DNA of 64,000 nt from CBDFGN01 sp965247065 (GTDB taxonomy: Bacteria > Bacteroidota > Bacteroidia > Cytophagales > Cyclobacteriaceae). Below, piece after piece: positions 24,013 through 33,613 of the stretch (positions are counted from its first letter, which is position 1; each line of letters starts with the position of its first letter). Both the position numbers and the translations under genes were made by a program. The stretch is taken from NCBI GenBank assembly GCA_965247065.1, contig CBDFGN010000006.1:3410001-3474000 (forward strand). Direction: 5' to 3'. The notes beneath the pieces were generated by a model. It worked only from the letters and a program-made list of their open reading frames with translations. It searched no databases and was not told the origin of the DNA.

Positions 24013-25817
24013 GAAGCAATGAAAAAGTTCTTATTCAATTCTTCATAGTCGCCATCGGCCTGGTCTTTCTTATCAAATTGTTCTTCATCCAGGTCCTAGA
24101 TAATACCTACAAGAAGGCCGCCGACGACAATATCATCCAAAAGATCATTGAATATCCTTACCGGGGGCTAATTGAAGACCGGAATGGCGAGCTGCTGGTT
24201 TATAACCAGCCAATTTATGATTTACAAATAGTACCCCGTGAAATCCAGGTGCCTGACACGGCGCGATTCTGTGAAATATTTGGGATTACCAAGCAGCAAT
24301 TTGTTGACAAATACCAAGAGGCTCTTGAGTATTCTTACGTAAAGCCATCAGTTTTTATTAAACAGATCTCCCATTCCGATTTTGCCTCAATACAGGACTT
24401 TCTTGTGGATTATAAGGGGTTTTACGTTACTGCCAGAACGGTTCGAGCATACTCAAGACCCATCTTCGCCAATGCATTGGGGTATATCGGAGAAATAGAC
24501 AAAAAGCGCCTGTCTGATGATTCCTCGGAATATTATCAGCAAGGCGATTACATTGGCATAAGCGGCATTGAGGCCAGTTATGAGCCATGGCTCAGGGGCA
24601 AGCGGGGCGAAAGCGTAAGGATGGTCAACGCTAAAGGGGAAGAAAAAGGATCCTTTAAGGATGGCCAACTAGACACCAAACCAGTTCCAGGAGAAAACCT
24701 GATGTCCACCATAGATCTGGATTTACAACTCTATGCTGAAAAGCTTCTGAATAACAAAGTCGGTAGCATCGTCGCCATCGAACCGGCCACGGGCGAAATA
24801 TTAACGATGGCGACAGCTCCCACCTATGATCCTACCATTCTGACCGGAAGGAATTTCAGCCAGAACTTCGCAAAGCTTCAAATCGATACCCTGGTACCGC
24901 TTTTCAATCGTCCGATTATGGCGGATGTTTATCCGCCGGGGTCAACTTTCAAGCTTCTGCAGACCTTGATTGGGTTGGAAGAAGGAGTGATTGCACCCCT
25001 CACCGAGTTTGACTGCAACCAAAGCATCATTGGCTGTCATAATCATGGCCCACGCGAGGACCTGTTGGGGGCCATACGCAACTCTTGTAACCCCTATTTC
25101 TTCAATGTATTCAGAAGGATTATCAATCAAAGCCCGGAGGAAAGCCCATATAAAGATGCGCGAATAGGCCTTGAGTTATGGCGGCAGCATTTACTCAGCT
25201 TTGGACTGGGCAGGACCCTAGGAATAGATCTTCCCAATGAGAAACCCGGGATAATACCTTCCGTAGAAACCTATGATAAAATGTATGGCAATGAGAGATG
25301 GAAATTCTCCAACATATACTCGCTGGCTATAGGTCAGGGGGAATTAGGGGTCTCTCCGTTGCAGATGGCTAATTTTGTTACTGTTATCGCCAACCGAGGA
25401 TTCTATTATCCACCACATGTGATCAAGTCCGTGGGCATTAACAATGGCAAACTCGCTGACTTCAAGGAAAAGAAACATTCAAGCATAAGTCCTGAGCACT
25501 TCGTTTTGGTTGTTGAGGCTATGCAGGAGGTCGTGCAACGTGGGACCGGGCAATACCGGGCCAAACTAAAGGACCTCACAGTGTGCGGGAAGACCGGAAC
25601 TATCCAGAACCCTCATGGCGAAGATCACTCAGTCTTCTTGGCTTTCGCGCCTAAAGAAAATCCCCAAATCGCTGTTTCGGTTTACGTTGAAAACGCCGGA
25701 CAGGGTGCGCGCGCTGCGGCCGCAATATCCGGATTGCTTATCGAAAAGTATTTGAAAGGTGGGGGAGCCGAATTGTATTTTGAAGAATATGTTTTAAGAG
25801 GAGAGTTTTTGCATTGA
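24009..25817 (+). CDS. mrdA: Penicillin-binding protein 2, elongation transpeptidase
   Basis: The 602-residue class B PBP has an N-terminal membrane anchor (FFIVAIGLVFLIKLFFIQVL) and a pedestal domain with YPYRGLIEDRNG. The transpeptidase domain shows catalytic Ser312 and Lys315 in PPGSTFK, Ser359-Cys-Asn361 in RNSCNP, and the KTG triad at residues 528-530 in CGKTGT. I start at ATG 24009 (MRSNEKV), which overlaps the mreD stop. Upstream in-frame codons belong to mreD in another frame. It cross-links lateral-wall peptidoglycan together with RodA, encoded next. Confidence 0.97.
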   Translation: MRSNEKVLIQFFIVAIGLVFLIKLFFIQVLDNTYKKAADDNIIQKIIEYPYRGLIEDRNGELLVYNQPIYDLQIVPREIQVPDTARFCEIFGITKQQFVDKYQEALEYSYVKPSVFIKQISHSDFASIQDFLVDYKGFYVTARTVRAYSRPIFANALGYIGEIDKKRLSDDSSEYYQQGDYIGISGIEASYEPWLRGKRGESVRMVNAKGEEKGSFKDGQLDTKPVPGENLMSTIDLDLQLYAEKLLNNKVGSIVAIEPATGEILTMATAPTYDPTILTGRNFSQNFAKLQIDTLVPLFNRPIMADVYPPGSTFKLLQTLIGLEEGVIAPLTEFDCNQSIIGCHNHGPREDLLGAIRNSCNPYFFNVFRRIINQSPEESPYKDARIGLELWRQHLLSFGLGRTLGIDLPNEKPGIIPSVETYDKMYGNERWKFSNIYSLAIGQGELGVSPLQMANFVTVIANRGFYYPPHVIKSVGINNGKLADFKEKKHSSISPEHFVLVVEAMQEVVQRGTGQYRAKLKDLTVCGKTGTIQNPHGEDHSVFLAFAPKENPQIAVSVYVENAGQGARAAAAISGLLIEKYLKGGGAELYFEEYVLRGEFLH

Positions 25818-27082
25818 GAAACCAGGAATATCTCATTAACCGGATCGATTGGTTGACCATAGTCGTATTTTTTTCGTTGGTCATCATGGGCTGGTTGAAT
25901 ATCTACGCCTCGGTCTACGAGGAGGATGTGACCGTGGGAATCTTCAATCTAAGCTTGAATTCAGGTAAGCAATTGGTGTTCATCGGATCAAGCTTGATTC
26001 TAATTACCGTCATACTGGCCATTGATTTCAGGTTCTACGAGTCTTTTTCATTTCCGATCTATGGCCTTTTCTTAATCCTGTTGGTGGCCGTTTTATTTCT
26101 GGGTAAAGAAGTTTCCGGAGCCAGATCCTGGTTTGATTTCGGAGCAATTCGCTTTCAGCCATCCGAATTCGCCAAAATAGGAACGGCGCTTGTGGTTGCT
26201 AAGTTCATGGGAAATCGCGAGGTGAGTTTTGGCCGACTCAAGGATTTAATCCCTCTCATCCTTCTGGTATTATCTCCAATGGTTTTGATCCTATTGCAAC
26301 CAGATGCTGGAACGGCTATGATATTTGGCTCCTTCATAATTGTTTTTTACAGGGAAGGCTTGTCACCGTTCATTATTATGATTGGAATCACCGCGGTGGT
26401 GATCTTTCTCTTAACTCTTCTGGTGCCGCACGTTTATTTGTTTTCCGGAATCATAATTCTGGTTACCCTGCTAATCGCATTCGGAGTCAAATCGTTAAAA
26501 CGAATTGTGCTCATTATTGTCAGTGCCGGGGTGATTGTTCTTGCTATCCTAAGCGTAGATTTCGTTTTGAACAACGTTCTGAAGCCCCATCAGCAAAACC
26601 GGATCGTGGTTTTGCTCAACCCGGATGTTGATCCCCTGGGGGCAGGATGGAACGTGACCCAGTCCAAAATTGCAATAGGATCAGGAGGAATTTTCGGAAA
26701 GGGCTTTTTAGCGGGTACTCAAACAAAGTTCGACTTTGTCCCTGAGCAGAGCACTGACTTTATTTTTTGTACTATCGGAGAGGAACATGGATGGATAGGC
26801 AGTATAATTCTTCTCAGCCTTTTTATGTTTTTGTTTGTTAGAGTGATCAACATCGCCGAAAGACAGAAATCCAAATTCGCCAGGGTGTATGGATACAGCG
26901 TCATATCGATTTTATTCTTCCATTTTATGGTCAACATAGGTATGACCGTGGGGCTTTTTCCCGCAGTCGGGATACCGCTGCCCTTCTTTAGTTACGGAGG
27001 CTCGGCATTATGGTCGTTCACCATTCTCCTTTTCATTCTTCTAAAGCTGGATGCGGATCGAATGCAGCTATTGGAGCGGTGA
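25814..27082 (+). CDS. rodA: Peptidoglycan glycosyltransferase RodA
   Basis: The 422-residue SEDS-family polymerase is strongly hydrophobic. Family motifs are ARSWFDFGAIRFQPSEFAK, LLQPDAGTAMIF, PEQSTDFIFCTIGEEHGW (with the essential Asp) and GIPLPFFSYGGSALW. No ATG fits the N-terminus; the likely start is TTG at 25814, overlapping the PBP2 stop by 4 bases. RodA polymerises lipid II glycan strands that PBP2 cross-links. Confidence 0.95.
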   Translation: MRNQEYLINRIDWLTIVVFFSLVIMGWLNIYASVYEEDVTVGIFNLSLNSGKQLVFIGSSLILITVILAIDFRFYESFSFPIYGLFLILLVAVLFLGKEVSGARSWFDFGAIRFQPSEFAKIGTALVVAKFMGNREVSFGRLKDLIPLILLVLSPMVLILLQPDAGTAMIFGSFIIVFYREGLSPFIIMIGITAVVIFLLTLLVPHVYLFSGIIILVTLLIAFGVKSLKRIVLIIVSAGVIVLAILSVDFVLNNVLKPHQQNRIVVLLNPDVDPLGAGWNVTQSKIAIGSGGIFGKGFLAGTQTKFDFVPEQSTDFIFCTIGEEHGWIGSIILLSLFMFLFVRVINIAERQKSKFARVYGYSVISILFFHFMVNIGMTVGLFPAVGIPLPFFSYGGSALWSFTILLFILLKLDADRMQLLER

Positions 27083-27083
27083 G

Positions 27084-28079
27084 CTAGTTATACCTTTTGT
27101 TCAGAATATCAAGTAGCTCTCGATAAGAGGTAGAATCAAGATCCCAGTTATGGGTGCCTGCGTAAGAGTCTCTAAGGGCATCCAAAGCTTCCTGGTAACT
27201 ATTATATTTTTCAAGCCCTTCAAACGCTTCGGTGAATTGCCCGGTGTCTCCCGAGAAGAGCTCATTGACAAACATGTATCTCTGATTTACGGAGATGTTT
27301 CCCAGGATGTTGTCAATTTTTCTCGCCTCATGCGCGCTCGCAACCGTACTACTCTGATCGACATTTAACTGATCGTTAAGTGTTTCTTGGCTACTGGAAT
27401 ATTTTTCATTGACACTTGCTGGTTCGTCCGTCTTGGTTTCGGAATAGATCAAATCCAGGCTCAGCGGCTCTATTTCAGTGAACTGGTGCAAAAAGGGAGC
27501 AAAATCATCCGGGAGTTCTTCGGTATCTTTCAATATTCGGTCGAAAATCCCGTCCAGATCTTCTTTGGTCAATTCCTTGGTTGCCTCGTACTGGATTAAA
27601 TCTACCGCTCGTTTCAGGATTCCATGATTGACTTTTATGTATTTCAGGTCCTCCTCCAACGTCTTTGCGGAAATCAAGCCCGGCGACTGGGCATTCAAAT
27701 TCTTGAGGTAAAAGTCGTATGGGGAAAAGACAAGCCGTATTGTATCGGATACAGCCTGGCCCAATACCGCCTCAAAATTTTCCCTATCCACGTGGATCTT
27801 CCTGGAGAGCAGGTTCAATAGTTGATCCAGCGCTTGCTGAACTTGCTGAACTTGCGGATCCTGAAAGTTAAAAAATGGACTCGTCAAATGCTTCCTTTGT
27901 TGTGTCCAATCTCGATACAAGGTCCTCATCGCGAAAAGATTTACCTGGTCAATAGGCGTGAGTTCTAAGATCTGGGGTCCCGAAATGGTCTTACTCTCCC
28001 GGAAGAATGCGTCGCAAATCTTTCTGGCAAAGTTTGCGCTGTAGTTTTGTATTCCGGAATCAAGTAATTTGCTCTCCAT
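27084..28079 (-). CDS. Uncharacterised Bacteroidota protein (331 aa)
   Basis: I do not recognise a named domain. The protein has no signal or membrane segment and is acidic. It has a predominantly helical N-terminal part and a low-complexity linker rich in Ser, Glu and Asp (about residues 215-245). The C-terminal block includes ISVNQRYMFVNELFSGD and YNSYQEALDALRDSYA. That C-terminal pattern recalls conserved hypothetical proteins of Bacteroidota. The gene lies tail to tail with rodA, one base apart. A TAATTTTG -7-like element lies at 28110-28103 upstream. Confidence 0.7.
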   Translation of the reverse strand: MESKLLDSGIQNYSANFARKICDAFFRESKTISGPQILELTPIDQVNLFAMRTLYRDWTQQRKHLTSPFFNFQDPQVQQVQQALDQLLNLLSRKIHVDRENFEAVLGQAVSDTIRLVFSPYDFYLKNLNAQSPGLISAKTLEEDLKYIKVNHGILKRAVDLIQYEATKELTKEDLDGIFDRILKDTEELPDDFAPFLHQFTEIEPLSLDLIYSETKTDEPASVNEKYSSSQETLNDQLNVDQSSTVASAHEARKIDNILGNISVNQRYMFVNELFSGDTGQFTEAFEGLEKYNSYQEALDALRDSYAGTHNWDLDSTSYRELLDILNKRYN

Positions 28080-28241
28080 CGTTTGCCATCCTTATACTCA
28101 CACAAAATTACCAATAAAAGGCAAAAACCCTGCCCACCTTGACCGCACTCTTGCTGAGTACACTAATCACCTACTTTTCAACTATTTTTACAGGAAGGGA
28201 ACCAACTAAGGAACGGACCTCCGAGTAACGTAAAATGTCTT

Positions 28242-28829
28242 ATGTTCATAGAACCCAATTCGGGAAGTGGATCTTCAGGCGAAGCAAAACCGGGCTGGAT
28301 CGAGGTGATTTGCGGATCGATGTTTTCAGGAAAGACAGAGGAGCTGATCAGGAGGCTAAATCGGGCAATCCTTGCCCGGCAGCAGGTGGAGATCTTCAAA
28401 CCCGCATCGGATAACCGCTACACTTCCAACAAAGTTGTCTCCCATGACGAAAATGAAATTCGATCTACCCCAGTGGATTTTGCGATGGACATCCTGCTTT
28501 TGAGCGGAAATAGTACGGTGGTGGGTATTGATGAAGCCCAGTTCTTCGAGTGGGACATACTGCAGGTTTGTAACAAACTTGCCAATACCGGCAAGAGGGT
28601 GATCGTTACTGGTCTTGATATGGATTACAACGGCAAACCCTTTGGTCCCATGCCGGGATTGATGGCAACAGCTGATTACCTGACCAAATTGCACGCAATT
28701 TGCGCTCGATGTGGTGGGATCGCTTCGTATTCCTACCGACTGTCCAAGGACACCAAGCAGGTACTGGTTGGTGAGAAGCAAGATTATGAGGCCCGTTGTA
28801 GAAGTTGCTTTGAGGAGGGCCAAAACTGA
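28242..28829 (+). CDS. tdk: Thymidine kinase
   Basis: The 195-residue enzyme phosphorylates thymidine in the salvage pathway. The P-loop GSMFSGKT is at residues 25-32, the Walker B-like GIDEAQFF carries the catalytic Glu, and a zinc site is formed by CARCGG and CRSC near the C-terminus. LDMDYNGKPFGPMP is the lasso/substrate region. The N-terminal 17 residues before GWIEVICG are poorly conserved. porZ begins 5 bp after its stop. Confidence 0.96.
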   Translation: MFIEPNSGSGSSGEAKPGWIEVICGSMFSGKTEELIRRLNRAILARQQVEIFKPASDNRYTSNKVVSHDENEIRSTPVDFAMDILLLSGNSTVVGIDEAQFFEWDILQVCNKLANTGKRVIVTGLDMDYNGKPFGPMPGLMATADYLTKLHAICARCGGIASYSYRLSKDTKQVLVGEKQDYEARCRSCFEEGQN

Positions 28830-28834
28830 CATGG

Positions 28835-31105
28835 ATGGCTAGAGGTTTGCTGACTTTTGTTGCTCTTATCGCGGTCAATTTGTCAATGGCTCAGAGAGAG
28901 ATTCCCATTGGAACCTGGAGAACACATCTCAACTACCGTTCAGCAACCGGTGTCGCCGAAGCGGCCGGAAAAGTTTATTGCGCCACTGCAAAAGGGTTGT
29001 TTACATTTGATCAACAGGAAAGGACTATTACCAAGATTACTCGGAATGACGGCTTGTCGGGAGTTCAAACGGGTGCCTTAGGCTACCATGAGGAGAGGAA
29101 TCTGCTGGTCTTGACTTACCGGGATGGAAATATTGATTTGATTACTGATGAAGAGATAACTGGGTTCAGCGTGTTGAAAAACTCCCCCCTGATGGGGAAT
29201 AAGGGAATTAGACACATTTCATTCAGATCTGATCTAGCCTTTTTGTCTTCCGAATTAGGAATGATCGTTATGAATCTGGAGAAAGTAGAGGTCAGCGAAG
29301 CCTATACCAACCTCGGTCCAGAAGGAATGGCGTTGTCGATCAACGGCAGCGCCATACTACGTGACAGCCTGTTCCTGGCAACGGAAGAAGGCTTGATCTC
29401 GGCCTCTCTTAACGATCAGGTAAACCGGCTTGACTACAGAAACTGGAAGCGATTCTTGCTGCCTGGTGCAGACCCAACTCCTTCAGTCAGTGCGATTGCC
29501 AGTTTTGATCAGAAACTCTATACCTCAACCACCTCGGGCTTTTATTCCTATTCTCAAAGCACTTTTGAAAAAATAGATTTGCCCCTCAATGAGGAAGTAA
29601 ACTGGCTGCAGATCTCTAATGATAAACTGGTGATTACGATGGAGACCAAAGTAATAGCCATAGACCGGGCCGGTGATTTTGAAATCATAGAAGATCCAAT
29701 TATTAAGTCACCGGCAATGGCGATCCTTGATGGCAATGGACAAAGCTGGATCGCCGATCGATCAGTGGGATTGATTTCTGATTTCAGTGGGTCATTTGAG
29801 AGCTACTTCCCAGATGGGCCATTTTCGAACCGGGTGTTTAGCCTGGGCCTTATTGATAATTCGATTCTTGCGGTCTCCGGAGGTTATGACAACAATAAGT
29901 TCCCATTCCAGAGCGAAGAGGGATTTTATCACTTCAAGGATGGCATTTGGACTAATTACAATTCGTCCGGGGACCCGGGCAGTCTTTCCATTCCTGATGC
30001 TAGAGACCTGGTTGATGTGGCTAGCCCGTCGGCTGGAATCGCTTTTTTTGCTTCTTTTGGTTGGGGGGTTATACAATGGGATGAATCGGGATTTCAATTA
30101 ATTGATGAAAACACCCCGGGGAGCCCTCTTATTAACAAAGATCCTCCGGGTCGCTTTACTCAGATTACTAGCTTAGCGGCTGACCGGAACGGTAACTTAT
30201 GGTTGGCTAATTACGGAGTGGAGCAATCCGTACATCGCATGAGTGCCTCTGGAGAATGGCAGTCCTACTCCCTCGTTAATGATCCCGGTAGGTTCCCGTT
30301 GGAACTGCTTGTTATGCCCAATGACGATATTTGGATCCTCCCCAGCTCCGACCGTGGAGGTGGAATATTAGTATTTAATCCTACTTCGGAGGTAGAAAGG
30401 ATGATATCTTCCACTTCAGGGAATGGTGGCCTTCCAAGCAACCGGGTTAACGATCTTGAAGTGGATAAGGAAGGGCAGATATGGGTTGGCACCGATAACG
30501 GCGTGGGGTTCTTTGCGAGCCCCTTGCTGGTATTCGATGAGGACCGGCTGGATGCCATTTTGCCCATTTTCGATTCTCAGTTTTTGTTGAGAGGTCAAAA
30601 AGTCAACGCCATTAAGGTGGACGGGGGAAACCGAAAATGGATGGGCACCAACAACGGGGTTTGGCTTTTTGAAGAATCGGGTGAAGAAGTAGTATCCCAT
30701 TTCACTCAAGAGAATAGCCCTCTTTTATCGGATCGGATCCTTGATATTGAAATAAACCCAAAGAGCGGGGAGGTGTATTTTGCCACTGACAACGGGATCG
30801 TGTCGTTCAGGGGCACATCGAGCGAAGGTTCTGATCAACATCAGCAAGTGAAGATCTTCCCTAACCCCGTTACTCCCGATTTTGCAGGTACTGTGGGAAT
30901 ATCCGGGTTAGCATCAGGGGCGGTGGTAAAGATTACAGACGTATCCGGAAAACTGGTAAAGGAGATTTTAGCTGAAGGGGGAATGGCAACCTGGGATGCG
31001 CTGGACATAACGGGGAATAAAGTGGCTTCTGGTGTTTACATCGTTTTCAGTTCGACCATGGATGGGAAAGATACCTATATAGGCAAGATCGCGGTAATAA
31101 ATTAG
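28835..31105 (+). CDS. porZ: Type IX secretion system protein PorZ (beta-propeller with C-terminal sorting-like domain)
   Basis: The 756-residue exported protein has a signal peptide ending near LSMAQREIP. It then has repeated propeller blades with motifs such as GLFTFDQQERTI, ATEEGLISAS and WVGTDNGVGFF. The last ~85 residues (from VKIFPNPV) form a T9SS type A-like domain ending in VYIVFSS and IGKIAVIN. PorZ sits at the cell surface as part of the attachment complex that anchors T9SS cargo to lipopolysaccharide. It precedes recO by 4 bp, an arrangement I recall from other Bacteroidota. Confidence 0.85.
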   Translation: MARGLLTFVALIAVNLSMAQREIPIGTWRTHLNYRSATGVAEAAGKVYCATAKGLFTFDQQERTITKITRNDGLSGVQTGALGYHEERNLLVLTYRDGNIDLITDEEITGFSVLKNSPLMGNKGIRHISFRSDLAFLSSELGMIVMNLEKVEVSEAYTNLGPEGMALSINGSAILRDSLFLATEEGLISASLNDQVNRLDYRNWKRFLLPGADPTPSVSAIASFDQKLYTSTTSGFYSYSQSTFEKIDLPLNEEVNWLQISNDKLVITMETKVIAIDRAGDFEIIEDPIIKSPAMAILDGNGQSWIADRSVGLISDFSGSFESYFPDGPFSNRVFSLGLIDNSILAVSGGYDNNKFPFQSEEGFYHFKDGIWTNYNSSGDPGSLSIPDARDLVDVASPSAGIAFFASFGWGVIQWDESGFQLIDENTPGSPLINKDPPGRFTQITSLAADRNGNLWLANYGVEQSVHRMSASGEWQSYSLVNDPGRFPLELLVMPNDDIWILPSSDRGGGILVFNPTSEVERMISSTSGNGGLPSNRVNDLEVDKEGQIWVGTDNGVGFFASPLLVFDEDRLDAILPIFDSQFLLRGQKVNAIKVDGGNRKWMGTNNGVWLFEESGEEVVSHFTQENSPLLSDRILDIEINPKSGEVYFATDNGIVSFRGTSSEGSDQHQQVKIFPNPVTPDFAGTVGISGLASGAVVKITDVSGKLVKEILAEGGMATWDALDITGNKVASGVYIVFSSTMDGKDTYIGKIAVIN

Positions 31106-31109
31106 AGTC

Positions 31110-31802
31110 ATGCAATTCAAAACCCGCGGCATCGTTCTTAGCTTCATCAAATACCGCGAAACCTCGATAATTACATCGATTTACACGGAATCATTTGGGT
31201 TACAACGCTACGTTGTAAATGGTGTCAGAGCCAAAAAACCGAGGATCAACGTTGCCCTTTTCCAACCACTAACCTTAGTTAATATGGTTGTGTACCACAA
31301 TCCTGAAAAGGAGCTTCATCGCATCTCAGAAATCAATTGTCAATCCCCATTCCGAGCCATACCTTTCAGAGTGAAACAAACCGCCATAGCTCTTTTCATT
31401 TCTGAGGTTATGGTCAAGTCCTTAAATGAAGCTCACGAAAACCTGGCCCTGTTTGATTTTCTCCTCGAGTCAATTCTTTCTCTTGATGAACTCAGTTTGA
31501 GCCCGGACAATTTTCACCTTCAGTTCATGCTCAAATTAACCAAGTATCTTGGATTCGAACCGGAATCTCCCCAATTGCTTCTCCAGGAACTTAACCACCA
31601 TGGTCAATACAATTCAATTTCGGATTCGGAATTGCAGCTATTGCAGGAATTGAAATTAAGTCAGTATCAATCCCCTCCCAGCGTTGATTCCAATATAACC
31701 CGAAGAAGATTGCTTAACCTGCTGCTGGATTTTTACACCTTGCATATAGAATCTTTTGTGCGAATCAAGTCTCCTAAGGTTCTTATGGAGGTTATCAAAT
31801 GA
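31110..31802 (+). CDS. recO: DNA repair protein RecO
   Basis: The 230-residue protein begins MQFKTRGIVLSFIKYRETS, the OB-fold start of RecO. TESFGLQRYVVNGVRAKK follows, then a helical domain with LQFMLKLTKYLGFEPE. The zinc-finger cysteines of some homologues are absent. RecO loads RecA onto SSB-coated DNA with RecR. Confidence 0.92.
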   Translation: MQFKTRGIVLSFIKYRETSIITSIYTESFGLQRYVVNGVRAKKPRINVALFQPLTLVNMVVYHNPEKELHRISEINCQSPFRAIPFRVKQTAIALFISEVMVKSLNEAHENLALFDFLLESILSLDELSLSPDNFHLQFMLKLTKYLGFEPESPQLLLQELNHHGQYNSISDSELQLLQELKLSQYQSPPSVDSNITRRRLLNLLLDFYTLHIESFVRIKSPKVLMEVIK

Positions 31803-31884
31803 CTCTCTTTTTAGGAAGACAGTTTACATTCGATGAATATTTGATTATTTTTAGAATGAGTTTCACCTCGAAAAAAACGACGCT

Positions 31885-32364
31885 ATGAAAAAGATCCTTC
31901 ATTTCGGCACTATCTACATTATCGCATTGTTAATTGGGGCATGCACACCTCAAAAAAGTAACGACCAACAAGAGGATAGTGCGGAAACCGAGGTAGTCAC
32001 GGAAGAGATCTCAACCCCTGCCGCTGAGCCGGCCGGCCGGGTATTCTTCATCGAACCCACCGGTGGTGCGACCGTTTCAACTCCAGTGCGCATCGTAATG
32101 GGGGTTGAGGGAATGGAAATAGAGCCGGCCGGGGAAGTGAATCCGGGAAAAGGACATCACCATGTTATAGTAAACGATGGCTTTACTGAAAAAGGCGTTG
32201 TCGTACCAGCCGATGAGACCCATGTGCATTTTGGGAAGGGTCAAACGGAGGCCGATCTTGAACTGGAAGCTGGGGAGTACACTTTGACCTTGCAATTTGC
32301 CGATGGCTTGCACCAATCCTACGGTGAACCCTGGAGTGCGAGTATCAATGTCGTTGTGGAATAG
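31885..32364 (+). CDS. DUF4399 lipoprotein
   Basis: The 159-residue protein has a lipoprotein signal with lipobox LIGAC and an acidic linker (QEDSAETEVVTEEIS). The DUF4399 domain follows: GRVFFIEPTGGATVSTPVRI, GKGHHHVIVND and the end LHQSYGEPWSASI. The His cluster GHHHV suggests metal binding, but no function is established. It is a single-gene unit followed by a terminator. Confidence 0.85.
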   Translation: MKKILHFGTIYIIALLIGACTPQKSNDQQEDSAETEVVTEEISTPAAEPAGRVFFIEPTGGATVSTPVRIVMGVEGMEIEPAGEVNPGKGHHHVIVNDGFTEKGVVVPADETHVHFGKGQTEADLELEAGEYTLTLQFADGLHQSYGEPWSASINVVVE

Positions 32365-32398
32365 CCTGAATGAGATTTCGAATTACCCTGCAAATCAA

Positions 32399-32428
32399 GG
32401 GGGTGCCGGGTAGGCTCTCCCTTTTTTT
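32399..32428 (+). terminator. Rho-independent terminator after the DUF4399 gene
   Basis: GGGGGTGCC and GGCTCTCCC pair around the loop GGGTA with one mismatch, followed by seven T. It lies between the DUF4399 gene and chrA. Confidence 0.7.
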
Positions 32429-32431
32429 ATA

Positions 32432-33613
32432 ATGAGAGTTCGGTCCCTTATTTTCTTACGCGACGTGTTTCTATTGGCCATAACCGCCTTTGGTGGACCC
32501 CAAGCTCACATTGGAATGTTCGTCGACCAGCTGGTACGTAAACGTGCCTATTTAACAGAGGAAGAGTTGATGGAGCTTTACGCCCTTTGCCAGATCCTGC
32601 CAGGGCCCACATCTACTCAAACCATCACAGCTATCGGATATCGAAGGGGCGGGGCGGGCCTCGCTTATCTTACTTTGCTGATCTGGGTCATCCCGGCTCT
32701 TACCATAATGACCGGGGCTGCCATACTAATTAACCACCTGCAAGACAGAAATATAGGTTTTGATTTTACCCGATTCATCCAGCCAATGGCAGTAGGTTTC
32801 ATTGCATTTGCCGCTTACAAGATTGGCATCAAGGTTGTCAAGTCAAAAACGGCAATTGTCCTTATGATCTTGGCGGCGGTAATTTCATACTTTGTGACGA
32901 CACCCTACGTCTTGCCGATTCTGCTATTGGGTAGTGGTGCAATTACTGCTATTAAATTCAAAGCTCAACCGATCGAAGAGAAAGAGAGCATGAAAATCCA
33001 GTGGTCCAACTTCTTTTTGTGGCTGGCAGTTTTCATTGCCGCTGCGGCATTGGGTGGAATTACACAAGCGCTGCCTATCCGACTGTTTGAAAATTTCTAC
33101 CGTAACGGAAGCCTGATATTTGGTGGTGGTCAGGTATTGATACCCCTTATGTATACCGAATTTGTAGAATTCAAATCATACCTCAGTTCTAGCGAGTTTC
33201 TTTCCGGTTTTGCGATCGTCCAATCGGTACCGGGACCGGTGTTCTCGATAAGCGGTTATATTGGCGCGTTATCCATGAGAGACTATAACATTGGGGGTGA
33301 AATTTTAGGCGGAGTGATCGCCGCTGCCGGGATATTCTTGCCTGGAACCTTTTTGATATTCTTCATCATCCGGTTTTGGAGAGGCCTGAAAAAATACCGG
33401 GTCGTAAGGGCCTCACTGGAGGGTGTCAATGCGGCAAGTACTGGATTGATCATTACGGCAGCCATACTTCTGTTCAAGCCGATTGAACCCGATTTTATCA
33501 ACTTGAGTTACCTGCTGGGAACTTTCCTCATCCTTGAATTTACCAAAATCTCAGCGCCGCTCGTTATTCTGATCGGTTTGGTTTCAGGTCTCGCTGTGGA
33601 TCAGTTCACGTAA
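32432..33613 (+). CDS. chrA: Chromate transporter family protein ChrA
   Basis: The 393-residue membrane protein has the two duplicated CHR halves. The N half shows FLRDVFLLAITAFGGPQAHI and QILPGPTSTQTITAIGYRRGG. The C half shows NGSLIFGGGQVLIPLMYTEF and FAIVQSVPGPVFSISGYIGA. ChrA proteins export chromate, probably coupled to sulfate or proton gradients, though chromosomal copies may move other anions. Its start is 3 bp after the terminator T-run, so initiation close to or inside that hairpin is likely. Its end overlaps the convergent carboxypeptidase gene by 8 bp. Confidence 0.92.
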   Translation: MRVRSLIFLRDVFLLAITAFGGPQAHIGMFVDQLVRKRAYLTEEELMELYALCQILPGPTSTQTITAIGYRRGGAGLAYLTLLIWVIPALTIMTGAAILINHLQDRNIGFDFTRFIQPMAVGFIAFAAYKIGIKVVKSKTAIVLMILAAVISYFVTTPYVLPILLLGSGAITAIKFKAQPIEEKESMKIQWSNFFLWLAVFIAAAALGGITQALPIRLFENFYRNGSLIFGGGQVLIPLMYTEFVEFKSYLSSSEFLSGFAIVQSVPGPVFSISGYIGALSMRDYNIGGEILGGVIAAAGIFLPGTFLIFFIIRFWRGLKKYRVVRASLEGVNAASTGLIITAAILLFKPIEPDFINLSYLLGTFLILEFTKISAPLVILIGLVSGLAVDQFT

